A DNA stretch of 17,059 nucleotides. Origin: Ruminococcus sp. CAG:254. GTDB taxonomy: Bacteria > Bacillota > Clostridia > Oscillospirales > Ruminococcaceae. Below the pieces are notes generated by a model. The model had not been told where the DNA came from, ran no database searches, and saw nothing but the letters and a program-made list of their open reading frames with translations. Below, one piece after another: positions 5,956 to 14,330 of the stretch; positions within the stretch are counted from its first letter, which is position 1; each line of letters opens with the position of its first letter. The DNA is taken from the NCBI GenBank assembly GCA_000433635.1, contig HF997975.1, forward strand, positions 97,279 through 114,337. The letters are read 5' to 3'. Position numbers and translations under genes: made by a program.

Positions 5956-6951
5956 ATGTATGTACCCAATACAGAACGATATGCAGCCATGGCATACCGC
6001 CGCTGCGGAAAGAGCGGTTTAAAATTGCCGGAAGTATCCCTCGGCTTGTGGCATAATTTTGGAGATACAAACACCTTAGAACATATGGAGGCAATCTGCA
6101 AGGCAGCGTTTGATGGCGGTATCACGCATTTCGACCTTGCAAACAATTATGGTCCACCGGCAGGGGCTGCGGAGCAGAACTTCGGAAAGATTCTGAAAAC
6201 CTTGTTTGCCGGCTATCGGGATGAGTTGATTATCAGCACAAAGGCTGGATTCGATATGTGGGAAGGCCCTTACGGAAACTGGGGCAGCCGGAAGTATCTG
6301 CTTGCCAGCTTAGACCAGAGCCTGAAACGGATGGGATTGGAATATGTCGATATTTTCTACCATCACCGCCCAGACCCGGAAACGCCACTGGAAGAAACCA
6401 TGGGAGCACTGGCACAGGCAGTACAGAGCGGAAAAGCGTTGTATGTCGGGCTTTCCAATTATGATGGTGCAACCATGCAGCAGGCGTGTGCCATCTTGAA
6501 AGAATTGCACTGCCCGTTTGTCATCAATCAAAACTGCTATTCGATGCTGAATCGTACCATTGAACAGAATGGTTTGTTGGATGCCTGTGCAGAGGAACAG
6601 AAAGGGTTGATCGTATTCAGTCCGCTGGCACAGGGCTTGCTGACAGACCGTTACTTGCACGGCATTCCGGCAGACAGCCGGATGCGGACAGACGGACGCT
6701 TTTTGAATGAAAAGCAGCTGACACCGGAACGCTTGCAACTCCTGCAAAAATTGCAGGCAGCTGCACAGGCAAGAGGCGAGAAGCTCGCACAACTTGCAAT
6801 GCACTGGATTTTGCGGCAGCCTGCTGTGACCAGCGTTTTAATTGGTGCATCAAAACCGGAGCAGGTACAGGATGCATTAGAAATGGTACAGCAAGCACCG
6901 CTCACAGATGCAGACATTCAGGAAATCGAACAGATTCTGAAAGCAAATTGA
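5956..6951 (+). CDS. Aldo/keto reductase, YghZ-like (AKR14 type)
   Basis: A 331-residue cytoplasmic NAD(P)H-dependent reductase with an (alpha/beta)8 barrel. The catalytic tetrad is visible: Asp60 and Tyr65 in FDLANNYG, Lys96 in ISTKAGFD, and His137 in FYHHRPD. It follows the E. coli YghZ (GpR) pattern closely, including MWEGPYGNWGSRKYL, QSGKALYVGLSNYD, FSPLAQGLLTDRYLHG and TSVLIGASKPEQ. That enzyme reduces L-glyceraldehyde 3-phosphate and methylglyoxal, which is the basis for the predicted role. The SD GAGGA lies about 7-8 bases upstream. It stands alone; a weak TTGCAA (5888-5893) with TAGAAA 18 bases further is the only promoter candidate. A methylglyoxal synthase gene lies 4 kb away on the other strand. 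Family assignment is firm; the physiological substrate is inferred. Confidence 0.93.
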   Translation: MYVPNTERYAAMAYRRCGKSGLKLPEVSLGLWHNFGDTNTLEHMEAICKAAFDGGITHFDLANNYGPPAGAAEQNFGKILKTLFAGYRDELIISTKAGFDMWEGPYGNWGSRKYLLASLDQSLKRMGLEYVDIFYHHRPDPETPLEETMGALAQAVQSGKALYVGLSNYDGATMQQACAILKELHCPFVINQNCYSMLNRTIEQNGLLDACAEEQKGLIVFSPLAQGLLTDRYLHGIPADSRMRTDGRFLNEKQLTPERLQLLQKLQAAAQARGEKLAQLAMHWILRQPAVTSVLIGASKPEQVQDALEMVQQAPLTDADIQEIEQILKAN

Positions 6952-6970
6952 TTGTAAATCGTTCCAAAGA

Positions 6971-7000
6971 TGCATAAAAGCCCCATCGCCGTGCACACTA
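6971..7000 (+). promoter_or_regulatory. Possible forespore sigma (F/G) promoter before the M23 gene
   Basis: TGCATA at 6971-6976, 17 bases, then CACACTA at 6994-7000. The first matches the -35 seen with sigma-F and sigma-G, and the second differs from the sigma-G -10 CATACTA at one base. The sigma-F GG element is absent. A start near 7007 would fall inside the SD at 7003-7010, which argues against it unless translation begins at ATG 7034. Confidence 0.35.
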
Positions 7001-7018
7001 AAGGCGGAGGTGTTTCGT

Positions 7019-7786
7019 GTGAAAAAAGGAACGATGAAAGAAAAGCAAACCAGCAAGTACAAAGGATTTTATACCGCCATTGGCATCAGCGTTCTGATGA
7101 TTGGTGCAGCCTGTGTGTATGCCTATCAGGTGACGATGGAAACCAATCAGACGTTAGAGAATGAATTGTCCCAGACGGCAGAAGAAACCCAGCCGACCAC
7201 CAATTTCATTGCAGAAATCTATGATGCAGTTACGACAACGCAGCCGGAATATGATGCAGTTGCGAAAGTCAAGACAGATGTTCCCGTAGAAACGACGACA
7301 GAAGCGGTAGAAGAAACTGAGCCGCAGGAAGAGCCAGAATCAGAGCCGGAAGAAACAGAAGAAGTGATTTACTCCCATATGCTGATGATTCCGGTAGATG
7401 GAGAAGTTGCCCAGCCGTTCAGTGATGGGGAACTGGTGAAGTCGCTGACAACAGGAACATGGCAGACGCATAACGGCGTAGATATTCTGGCAGAACAGGG
7501 CGTTCCTGTTCGGGCAATGGACAACGGAACGGTTGTGGAAGTTGTCAATGACCCATTGTGGGGTATCTGCGTGTCTGTTGACCACGAAAACGGAATTGTC
7601 AGCCGCTATTGCAACCTGTCGCCGAATGTTGGCGTACAGGAGGGTGACACCGTAGAGAGTGGGCAGACGTTGGGAACAGTTGGGGATAGTGCCGATATTG
7701 AAAGCAAGATGGAATCCCATTTGCACTTTGAAGTCACAAAAGGCGGGGACTATATTGACCCCTATGCCTATGTGCAGCATGGATAA
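7019..7786 (+). CDS. Membrane-anchored M23 (LytM) domain protein, SpoIIQ-like
   Basis: From GTG 7019 (SD GGAGG at 7006-7010, 8 bases away) the protein has 255 residues: a short basic N-terminus, one membrane helix (about 18-36), a Thr- and Glu-rich acidic linker (about 44-117), and an M23 domain (about 125-255). Zn ligands of the family are present as HNGVD (His151, Asp155) and HLHFEV (His234, His236). The usual YxHL motif is YCNL here (Asn199), which removes a catalytic His. Membrane anchoring, that change and the domain pattern fit SpoIIQ, the forespore half of the SpoIIQ-SpoIIIAH channel in engulfment, better than a secreted endopeptidase. ATG 7034 is an alternative start. No other sporulation gene is adjacent, so SpoIIQ is a moderate call; M23 is firm. 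Confidence 0.85.
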   Translation: MKKGTMKEKQTSKYKGFYTAIGISVLMIGAACVYAYQVTMETNQTLENELSQTAEETQPTTNFIAEIYDAVTTTQPEYDAVAKVKTDVPVETTTEAVEETEPQEEPESEPEETEEVIYSHMLMIPVDGEVAQPFSDGELVKSLTTGTWQTHNGVDILAEQGVPVRAMDNGTVVEVVNDPLWGICVSVDHENGIVSRYCNLSPNVGVQEGDTVESGQTLGTVGDSADIESKMESHLHFEVTKGGDYIDPYAYVQHG

Positions 7787-7813
7787 GCATTCTAAAACCA
7801 ATGAGAAACACAA

Positions 7814-7857
7814 AAGCACCGATTTTCTGTAACTGGAAAATCGGTGCTTATTTTTTA
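7814..7857. terminator. Bidirectional intrinsic terminator between M23 gene and aspS
   Basis: Perfect 14-base arms, AAGCACCGATTTTC (7814-7827) and GAAAATCGGTGCTT (7836-7849), with an 8-base loop. ATTTTTTAT follows on the plus strand and TTTTGTG on the minus strand. It sits between two convergent genes and can serve both. Confidence 0.93.
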
Positions 7858-7891
7858 TGGATTCATTCGCAACAGATGTGAATTTGTGAAG

Positions 7892-9682
7892 TTATTCTGC
7901 ATCGGTTGTTTTTGAGGTTTCCTTGATTTGAATGCCCAGAACGTCCAGACTTGCGGTATCAACCGGAGCAGGGCATTCGCTCATCAGTTCGCTTGCATTC
8001 TGAACCTTCGGGAATGCAACTACATCCCGCAGGCTTTCAGCTTGCAGCATAACCATTGTCAGACGATCCAGACCAATGCCCAAACCACCGTGCGGCGGTG
8101 CACCGTAGTGGTAAGCTTCTACCAAGAAGCCAAACTTTGCTTCGATTTCTTCATCGGTCAAGCCCAGAGCCTCGAACATCTTCTGCTGCAATTCATAGTC
8201 TGTGATACGGATCGAACCGGAGGACAATTCTGTTCCGTTCAGAACCAAGTCAAATGCCTTTGCAATGACCCTTTCCGGATTGGTGTCCAGATACGGCAGG
8301 CATTCATCCATTGGCATGGTGAAAGGATGGTGCATCGCAACCCATGTTTCGGTTTCGTCATCCCATTCAAAGAACGGGAACTGTGTAATCCACAGGAAGT
8401 TGAACTTGCCAGCAGGAATCAAGTCCAGCTGCTTTGCAACCTGTAACCGCAGAGCACCCAGAACTGGCAGGGTTACCTTGTCCTTGTCTGCAACAATCAG
8501 AACCACGTCACCTTGTTCGCAGCCCAGTGTTTGCAGGATGGTTTCCAGTCTGCCTTCCGGCAGGAACTTTGCAAACGAGCAGGTCGGCTTTGCATCGTTC
8601 CAGCGGATAAATGCCAGACCCTTTGCACCAATGCCCTTTGCCTTTTCGGTCAGCTTGTCGATTTCTTTTCTGGTCAGGGTTTTTGCTGCCTGTTTTGCGA
8701 CGATTGCCCGCACACTGCCGCCAGCTTCGATGGCAGAACGGAATACTACAAAATCCAGATCGGAAACCAAATCGGAAATATTCTGCAATTCCATGCCGAA
8801 CCGTGTATCTGGCTTGTCTGAGCCATAGCGTTCCATCGCTTCCTTGTAGGTCATTCTCGGCAGCGGAGTCGGAATGTCCATGTTCAGCACCTTTTTGAAC
8901 AGGTACTGTACAAAGCCCTCAGTCATCTGCAAAATATCTTCAACATCTACAAATGACATTTCCAAGTCGATTTGGGTAAATTCCGGCTGACGGTCTGCAC
9001 GCAAGTCTTCATCACGGAAACATCTTGCAATCTGGATATAGCGATCCATACCAGCAACCATCAGTAGCTGCTTGTAGATTTGCGGTGATTGTGGAAGGGC
9101 ATAGAATTTTCCGTTGTGTACACGGGACGGAATCAGATAATCTCTCGCCCCTTCTGGGGTGGATTTCATCATCATCGGGGTTTCAATTTCGATGAAATCG
9201 TTTGCATAATAATATTCTCTGGCAGCCTGTGCGATTTTGTGCCGCATAATCAAATTTCTTTGCAGCGGAGCACGGCGTAAATCCAGATACCGATACTTCA
9301 GACGCAATTCTTCATTGGTCTTGGTTTCATCCGAAATGGTGAATGGCGGTGTCTGTGCCTTTGAGAGCACACGCAGTTCTGTGACCTTAATTTCAACAGC
9401 ACCGGTTTTCATATCGGTGTTGACGCTGGCACGTGGGATGACTTCCCCTTTTGCCAGCAGGACATATTCGCTGTGGCATCCGGCAGCCTTTTCAAAGATT
9501 TCCCGGTCGGTTTCATCGTTGAACGCCAGCTGTACAATGCCAGTTCTGTCCCGCAGGTCGATGAAAATCAAGTTTCCGAGATTCCGGACTTTCTGAACAA
9601 ATCCGCCGACAACGACGGTTTTTCCGGCTTCAGTGACTTCGCCGCAGTAGCAAGTACGGCGTAAATTTTGCATGGTATCCAT
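7892..9682 (-). CDS. aspS: Aspartyl-tRNA synthetase
   Basis: Charges tRNA(Asp) (or, if non-discriminating, also tRNA(Asn)) with aspartate; class IIb cytoplasmic synthetase. At 596 residues it is the bacterial form. It has an N-terminal OB-fold anticodon-binding domain (about 1-110, with LIFIDLRDRTGIVQLAF), motif 1 (FIEIETPMMMKSTPEGARD, about 163-181), motif 2 (FRDEDLRADRQPEFTQ, 222-237), the bacterial GAD insertion (about 290-420), and motif 3 (GLGIGLDRLTM, 533-543). Its ATG directly follows the hisS stop, and the SD AGGAGG is encoded in the last codons of hisS, so the two are coupled. No promoter or T-box leader was found in front. It ends at the shared terminator 7814-7857. Confidence 0.98.
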   Translation of the reverse strand: MDTMQNLRRTCYCGEVTEAGKTVVVGGFVQKVRNLGNLIFIDLRDRTGIVQLAFNDETDREIFEKAAGCHSEYVLLAKGEVIPRASVNTDMKTGAVEIKVTELRVLSKAQTPPFTISDETKTNEELRLKYRYLDLRRAPLQRNLIMRHKIAQAAREYYYANDFIEIETPMMMKSTPEGARDYLIPSRVHNGKFYALPQSPQIYKQLLMVAGMDRYIQIARCFRDEDLRADRQPEFTQIDLEMSFVDVEDILQMTEGFVQYLFKKVLNMDIPTPLPRMTYKEAMERYGSDKPDTRFGMELQNISDLVSDLDFVVFRSAIEAGGSVRAIVAKQAAKTLTRKEIDKLTEKAKGIGAKGLAFIRWNDAKPTCSFAKFLPEGRLETILQTLGCEQGDVVLIVADKDKVTLPVLGALRLQVAKQLDLIPAGKFNFLWITQFPFFEWDDETETWVAMHHPFTMPMDECLPYLDTNPERVIAKAFDLVLNGTELSSGSIRITDYELQQKMFEALGLTDEEIEAKFGFLVEAYHYGAPPHGGLGIGLDRLTMVMLQAESLRDVVAFPKVQNASELMSECPAPVDTASLDVLGIQIKETSKTTDAE

Positions 9683-10987
9683 TTATGCTTCCTCCTGTAA
9701 CGTATTCTGGAACATATGAGAAATGGCAATGTTGTCAAATGCTTCTGCGAAGCGGTCATCCAGCGGAATGGCAATCTGTTCGCCGGTTTCCATCTGTTTT
9801 AGCTTTGCGGACTGCTGTTCCAATTCATTGCCGCCCAGCACCAAGACATATGTCGCATGAATTTTGTTGGCATATTTCATTTGTGCCTTTAATCCACGGT
9901 GCATCAAGTCATATTCTGCCTGATAGCCGCTTTCCCGGACTGCCTGTGCAAGCTGCATGGCTTTCGGCAATGCCTCTGCATCCATCGGAGCGATATATAA
10001 ATCGCAAGGCGGTGTTTCTAAGAAGTTGCAGCCTTGCTGCTGCATCGTCAGGAGCAGCCGTTCCAGACCCATTGCAAAGCCCAGAGCTGGTGTATCTGCT
10101 CCGCCCAGCTGTCCAATCAAGCCATCATAGCGACCGCCGCCGCAGACTGTACCCTGTGCACCGATTTCTGTGGTGACAAATTCAAAAACAGTCTTGGTGT
10201 AGTAGTCCAGACCCCGAACGATTTTCGGGTTGATGGTGAAATCAATCTGCAAGGCTTTCAGGTGGGATTGCAGTGTCTGGAAGTGTTCGCTGCATTCGTC
10301 GCAGAGATAATCCAGAATGATGGGAGCATCTGCTGCAATCTTGCTGCAAATTGGGCTCTTGCAGTCCAGAATCCGCATTGGGTTCTTTTCCAGACGGCTC
10401 TTACAGGTATCGCAGAGGTCATCTTCATAGGCTGCAAAATAAGCACGCAGAGCCTTGTGATAGTTGGCACGGCAGGTCGGACAGCCGATGGAATTGATGT
10501 AGAGCTGAATATTTTTCAGACCAATGCGGTCTAAAATCGACTTTGCCAGACTGATGATTTCCGCATCTGCGGCAGCGTCTGCACTGCCTGCCATTTCCAC
10601 GCCGAACTGGTGGAATTCTCTCAGTCTGCCGGCTTGCGGCCGTTCGTGGCGGAAACAGGAGAGAATGTAGAATACCTTTTGTGGAAGGGCTGCGTTCAGC
10701 ATGCCATTCTGGAGCATGGAACGAATCGTTCCGGCAGTGCCCTCCGGACGCAGGGTAAATTCGGTTTCCTTTGCCTTGACCGTGTACATTTCCTTCTGTA
10801 CCACGTCTGTGGTTTCGCCAACAGACCGCAGGAACAAGTCGGTGCTTTCAAAGGTTGGAATCCGCATTTCATGGAAGCCGAAACACTTTGCGGTGTCCCG
10901 TGCAACCTGTTCCACGGTATACCATTTGGAAATATTCTCTGGTGTAATGTCTTCCGTCCCTTGCGGACGTGTGATTTTGAGTGCCAT
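9683..10987 (-). CDS. hisS: Histidyl-tRNA synthetase
   Basis: Charges tRNA(His); class IIa, cytoplasmic dimer. The 434 residues are a normal length. Visible elements are motif 2 (FRHERPQAGRLREFHQ, 112-127), the histidine-specific motif RGLDYYTKTVFEF (258-270), motif 3 (GFAMGLERLLL, 303-313) and a C-terminal anticodon-binding domain. The insertion between motif 2 and the HisA motif carries three CxxC pairs (Cys169/172, Cys192/195, Cys229/232), a pattern I associate with clostridial HisRS and that may bind zinc. The SD GGAGG is 6 bases before the ATG. A hairpin plus T6 tract ends only about 10 bases before this SD, leaving no room for a promoter, so the gene is probably read through from mgsA. 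It is followed with no gap by aspS. Confidence 0.98.
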   Translation of the reverse strand: MALKITRPQGTEDITPENISKWYTVEQVARDTAKCFGFHEMRIPTFESTDLFLRSVGETTDVVQKEMYTVKAKETEFTLRPEGTAGTIRSMLQNGMLNAALPQKVFYILSCFRHERPQAGRLREFHQFGVEMAGSADAAADAEIISLAKSILDRIGLKNIQLYINSIGCPTCRANYHKALRAYFAAYEDDLCDTCKSRLEKNPMRILDCKSPICSKIAADAPIILDYLCDECSEHFQTLQSHLKALQIDFTINPKIVRGLDYYTKTVFEFVTTEIGAQGTVCGGGRYDGLIGQLGGADTPALGFAMGLERLLLTMQQQGCNFLETPPCDLYIAPMDAEALPKAMQLAQAVRESGYQAEYDLMHRGLKAQMKYANKIHATYVLVLGGNELEQQSAKLKQMETGEQIAIPLDDRFAEAFDNIAISHMFQNTLQEEA

Positions 10988-11005
10988 AGATAACCTCCGA
11001 TAATC

Positions 11006-11041
11006 GAAAAAATTGTCCCTTTCTGATTGCAGAAAAGGACA
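11006..11041 (-). terminator. Intrinsic terminator or attenuator between mgsA and hisS
   Basis: TGTCCTTTTCTG (11041-11030) pairs with CAGAAAGGGACA (11025-11014), 12 pairs with one G-U, around a four-base loop. AATTTTTTC follows at 11014-11006. The structure is complete as a minus-strand terminator. Its T-tract lies about 10 bases before the hisS SD, so transcripts that terminate here never reach hisS. Confidence 0.85.
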
Positions 11042-11060
11042 GAATCATTGGGAACGCTTG

Positions 11061-11465
11061 TCAGATGGGCAGGTTGCCGTATTCCCGCCAATCCAGATCG
11101 CCACGTTCCAATGCCATAATTAACGCTTCTGCTGTTGCAATATTGGTTGCAACCGGAACATTGTGGACATCGCAGAGGCGGAGCAGTGCCATTTCGTTCG
11201 GTTCCGATTCCTTGCGGTTGATCGGATCCCGGAAGAACAGCAATACATCAATTTCATCGCAGGCAATGCGAGCTGCAATCTGCTGATCGCCGCCCTGTCT
11301 GCCGCTGAGATAACGCTGGATTTCCAGACCGGTTGCTTCACTGACCAGTTTTCCGGTTGTACCGGTCGCACAGAGCTTATGGCGAGATAAAACGCCGCAG
11401 TATGCGATACAAAACTGAATCATTAGTTCTTTTTTTGCATCATGTGCAATGAGTGCAATTGTCAT
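11061..11465 (-). CDS. mgsA: Methylglyoxal synthase
   Basis: Converts dihydroxyacetone phosphate to methylglyoxal and phosphate, a glycolytic bypass under phosphate limitation or sugar excess; cytoplasmic, MGS-like fold. From ATG 11465 (SD AGGAGG, 8 bases away) it has 134 residues, the usual size; an upstream in-frame start at 11492 has no SD. Conserved parts are LIAHDAKK (His8, Asp9, Lys12), CATGTTGKL phosphate loop (32-40), GGDQQIAA (Asp60, equivalent to the E. coli catalytic base Asp71), and FFRDP (Asp80). The stretch that holds His98 and Asp101 in E. coli (PHDPD) reads ESEPN here, so Ser87 and Asn90 occupy those positions. Activity may therefore be altered. It has its own promoter at 11579-11606 and ends at the hairpin 11014-11041. 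Confidence 0.92.
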   Translation of the reverse strand: MTIALIAHDAKKELMIQFCIAYCGVLSRHKLCATGTTGKLVSEATGLEIQRYLSGRQGGDQQIAARIACDEIDVLLFFRDPINRKESEPNEMALLRLCDVHNVPVATNIATAEALIMALERGDLDWREYGNLPI

Positions 11466-11578
11466 ATCAGAAAACCTCCTTTTTCGGATCAAATGGTTAC
11501 AGCATGTACTTGTTTTCAGAACCCGAATCTATCTATTTTTTCGGGAATGGGTTTCGAGCCAACGCCGTCTTACCTTTT

Positions 11579-11606
11579 ATTATAACATAAATTGTCCGAA
11601 TGTCAA
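11579..11606 (-). promoter_or_regulatory. Sigma-A promoter of mgsA
   Basis: On the minus strand TTGACA (11606-11601), 16 bases, then TATAAT (11584-11579) preceded by TGT. The predicted leader of about 107 nt contains a weak CCCGAA/TTCGGG hairpin (11545-11522). No terminator for the upstream mrdA gene is obvious between 11607 and 11697; that stretch is AT-rich and holds a direct repeat of TGTGCAA on the minus strand. Confidence 0.87.
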
Positions 11607-11697
11607 AGATTTTCGCTCTTGGAATTGCAAAATTGTGAAAAATGAATTGAAATTTATCACCAACTTTGCACAGATTGCACAAAAAATATGTCAAAAT

Positions 11698-13734
11698 TTA
11701 GGGGTTTGATGTGGTATTTTTTTCCATATTGGTTTTTTGTCGGGTTTCCATTCTTTCATATGCTTTCAGGACATCCCGAATCATATACTTGCTGTATTCC
11801 GCCCCTTCTACAACGCAGGCGAATGCAATTTTCGGGTTATCCGCAGGGGCATAACCGATGAAGAAAGAATCCTGAACTCTGCCGCCGCCAGCCTGTGGCG
11901 TACCGGTTTTGATGGCAACATCATAGCCCAAATCAGCCAGTGAATATTTGTCCGGCATGTTGGTAACAGAAGCGGCAATCATTCCCTGTTGGATGTAAGT
12001 GTAGACATCATCGTGCTGAATCGGAATCGTTTCCGCAACCGTCGGTTCGATGTCTTTGATTTTTTCTGTGAGGTTGTAGTCCCACAGGCTATCGACCAGA
12101 TGGGGTTGATAGCGAACGCCCTTGTTGGCGATGGTGCTGGCAACGACCGCCATTTGCAGCGGTGTGACAGCGGTTTCCGATTGACCAATTGCGGCTTGCA
12201 GGACGTGACCGACGGTCCATTCCCAGCCATATTCTGCATAGGTTTCCGGATTGGCGAATCTGCCGGCAGCGTCACCCGTTTCAATTCCGGTTGGACTGCC
12301 CAAGCCGTACAACTCTGCATATTTGGTGAGGTTGTCAATCGTCAGGGCTTCGGAAAGCTGATAGAAATAGATGTTACAGGAATACTGCAACGCCTGTACC
12401 ACGGAAATATTCCCATGAGAGCCGGTACAGTAGTAAGTGTGTCCCTTATATTCATAGGAATGTCCGCAGAAATAAGTAGAAGAACCAGCAACAATGCCTT
12501 CATTTAAACCAGCAGTTGCGGTGATCGTCTTAAAAGTAGAGCCTGGACGGTATAAGCCTACTGTTGCCCGATCAAGCAGCGGAGAGGTTTCATCCGATGC
12601 CAGCTTATCATAATCTTTGGTGTAGTCATTGAGGTTGTAGGTGGGGTAGGTTGCCAGCCCTAAAACGCTGTTATCTGTGGTATCCAGTACCACCAACGCA
12701 CCGCTGGTGACTTTTCCTAGTCCTTCGCCCTCTGTCTTTGCATCTCGCAGCTTATCAAAATTTTTGATGAAGTTGCCAAGAATGTTCTGCAAGTCTTTTT
12801 GGAATGTGCTGTCTACCGTCAGCATGACTGTATGCCCAGCCTGTACCGGAACAGTCACTTCCGAAGAAACCACAGTGCCATTTTGAACGGAGATGGTTTT
12901 TGTGCCGTCTTTTCCTCGCAGTTCGGATTCCATTGCCTGTTCAATGCCGCTTTTGCCGACGGTGTCATCCAAATCATAGCCCTGTTCGGCAAGCTCTTCG
13001 TATTCCTCTGCATAGATAGGTCCAACCGTTCCGATTTCATGCGGGATGACATCCCCTTGTGTGACTGTGCGAATCGCATCTTCAATGATATTCACGCCTG
13101 GCAGAGATAAGCCCCGCTCTTTGATTTCCGTGACAATCTGCAACGGAATATCTTTTACCAGCGTGAATTGATTGCTCATGGAGAAGCCACGCAGCTGCAT
13201 TTCATAGCGGATTCCGGCAATCATTCGCTTTTCTTCCTCTGTGTAGGTGTCTGCAATCTCGTATTCGTCAATCAAGCGATCCATGCAGTTTTCAGCAGTT
13301 GCATAGAGGTTGAGGTTTAGCGTTGTCCGGATTTCATCTAGTGTGTCTTGGTCGTCTGTTGTAAAGGTAAACGGTGCTGTTTTAGAGATTGGGAGTGATT
13401 CTTCAAAAGTCACATCTACATCTGCAAGCAGGTGTAGCAGCTGTAAAAGCACTTCGTTTCCGCTTTCGTTGTCTTTCGGGAACGAATCCGGTTCAATGAT
13501 GATGTTATAGCCGACACTGTTCTGTACAATGGGGTCGCCGTTGCAGTCTACAATTTCCCCACGGGTTGCAGCAATGGTTTGGGTGTAGGTGTCCGTGCTG
13601 TAGTGCTGGCTGATATAGGTGTTGCTGTCTACAATCTGAATTTTCATCAGCCGATAGCCACAAAGGCAGGCGGATGAGAGCACGAGCAGGGTTGCACCAG
13701 CAGCTTTTACATAAACAGAAATTGGTTTTTTCAT
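11698..13734 (-). CDS. mrdA: Penicillin-binding protein 2, elongation-specific class B transpeptidase
   Basis: Crosslinks peptidoglycan during lateral wall growth as the transpeptidase partner of RodA in the MreBCD elongasome. The 678 residues comprise a short cytoplasmic start, one membrane helix (about 9-27), a dimerisation/pedestal region (TRGEIVDCNGDPI near 57-69, continuing to about 330), and a transpeptidase domain (about 335-660). Active-site motifs are STFK (Ser399, Lys402), SCN (452-454) and KTGTPQ (609-614), all intact. Its ATG overlaps the mreD stop by four bases (ATGA), and the SD GGAGG lies inside the end of mreD. Last gene of the mre block; no rodA follows in the window. Assigned to PBP2 rather than the division-specific PBP3 because of the mre context. 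Confidence 0.95.
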   Translation of the reverse strand: MKKPISVYVKAAGATLLVLSSACLCGYRLMKIQIVDSNTYISQHYSTDTYTQTIAATRGEIVDCNGDPIVQNSVGYNIIIEPDSFPKDNESGNEVLLQLLHLLADVDVTFEESLPISKTAPFTFTTDDQDTLDEIRTTLNLNLYATAENCMDRLIDEYEIADTYTEEEKRMIAGIRYEMQLRGFSMSNQFTLVKDIPLQIVTEIKERGLSLPGVNIIEDAIRTVTQGDVIPHEIGTVGPIYAEEYEELAEQGYDLDDTVGKSGIEQAMESELRGKDGTKTISVQNGTVVSSEVTVPVQAGHTVMLTVDSTFQKDLQNILGNFIKNFDKLRDAKTEGEGLGKVTSGALVVLDTTDNSVLGLATYPTYNLNDYTKDYDKLASDETSPLLDRATVGLYRPGSTFKTITATAGLNEGIVAGSSTYFCGHSYEYKGHTYYCTGSHGNISVVQALQYSCNIYFYQLSEALTIDNLTKYAELYGLGSPTGIETGDAAGRFANPETYAEYGWEWTVGHVLQAAIGQSETAVTPLQMAVVASTIANKGVRYQPHLVDSLWDYNLTEKIKDIEPTVAETIPIQHDDVYTYIQQGMIAASVTNMPDKYSLADLGYDVAIKTGTPQAGGGRVQDSFFIGYAPADNPKIAFACVVEGAEYSKYMIRDVLKAYERMETRQKTNMEKNTTSNP

Positions 13735-14330
13735 AAGCTTCCTCCGGAAGAACCCCGTTCGTAAGATTCAATGGTTGTATGAATCGCTTGCTCAATGGTG
13801 CGGTTGCTGTTCGGCATCAATCGTTCGTGGATGAAGTGGAAGATGCCATAGAGCGGCAGGGCAGCGATTAGCGTATACCCACAGCTGGGCAGGATGACCT
13901 TGAGAAAGACCAGCGAAATATGTTCATATCCCCAAATGACATAGTAAAAGAGAAAATCCTGTGTCCCTAAAATCAAGCTGACCACTGCGGTTAGAATCAG
14001 CAGATTCCAAACACGCTGTTGCAGAAACTGCGTATAAAGCCAAGCGGTGATGAAGCAAATCAGCATCATGGGGATAGCATAAAAGCCAGCTAAGCGGTTA
14101 CAGCTGAAATCCAGCAGAAAACCGCAGAGAATCCCGATGAAAACCGCTGCCCCTTGCTTGACATTGGAGGCAATGCAGAGTGCAACCGGAATCAGCAGCA
14201 ATGGTTTCACATAGTCGCCAGCGTTTTGAAACGCTGTGCAGAGCACAATGACAACGAAGTAAAAAATCCAGCGAACAACCGAATTTCGTTTTTGAGCCGG
14301 CGTTGTGCGGGCTGGTTTAATTTTGCCCAT
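13731..14330 (-). CDS. mreD: Rod shape-determining protein MreD
   Basis: Integral membrane component of the elongasome that bridges MreC and PBP2. The 199 residues have a basic N-terminus (KIKPARTTPAQKR) and about five or six hydrophobic helices starting at WIFYFVVIVLCTAF (about 21-34). The polytopic pattern and position between mreC and mrdA make the call; MreD sequences are weakly conserved. ATG 14330 has GGAGG 6 bases upstream. The frame overlaps mreC by 14 bases and mrdA by 4, so the three are translationally coupled. It carries a short Ser/Gly-rich end (SYERGSSGGSL). Confidence 0.9.
   Translation of the reverse strand: MGKIKPARTTPAQKRNSVVRWIFYFVVIVLCTAFQNAGDYVKPLLLIPVALCIASNVKQGAAVFIGILCGFLLDFSCNRLAGFYAIPMMLICFITAWLYTQFLQQRVWNLLILTAVVSLILGTQDFLFYYVIWGYEHISLVFLKVILPSCGYTLIAALPLYGIFHFIHERLMPNSNRTIEQAIHTTIESYERGSSGGSL

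Noticed and set aside
7019..7786. Active secreted cell-wall endopeptidase
   Set aside because: The protein keeps a membrane anchor with no cleavage site, and the YxHL catalytic His is replaced by Asn, which favours a structural SpoIIQ-like role.
8202..8828. 208-residue plus-strand frame opposite aspS
   Set aside because: Fully antisense to a clear AspRS, no domain, no ribosome site.
10988..11060. T-box leader for hisS-aspS
   Set aside because: Only 73 bases are available, and no T-box sequence (AGGGTGGNACCGCG-like) or specifier stem is visible.
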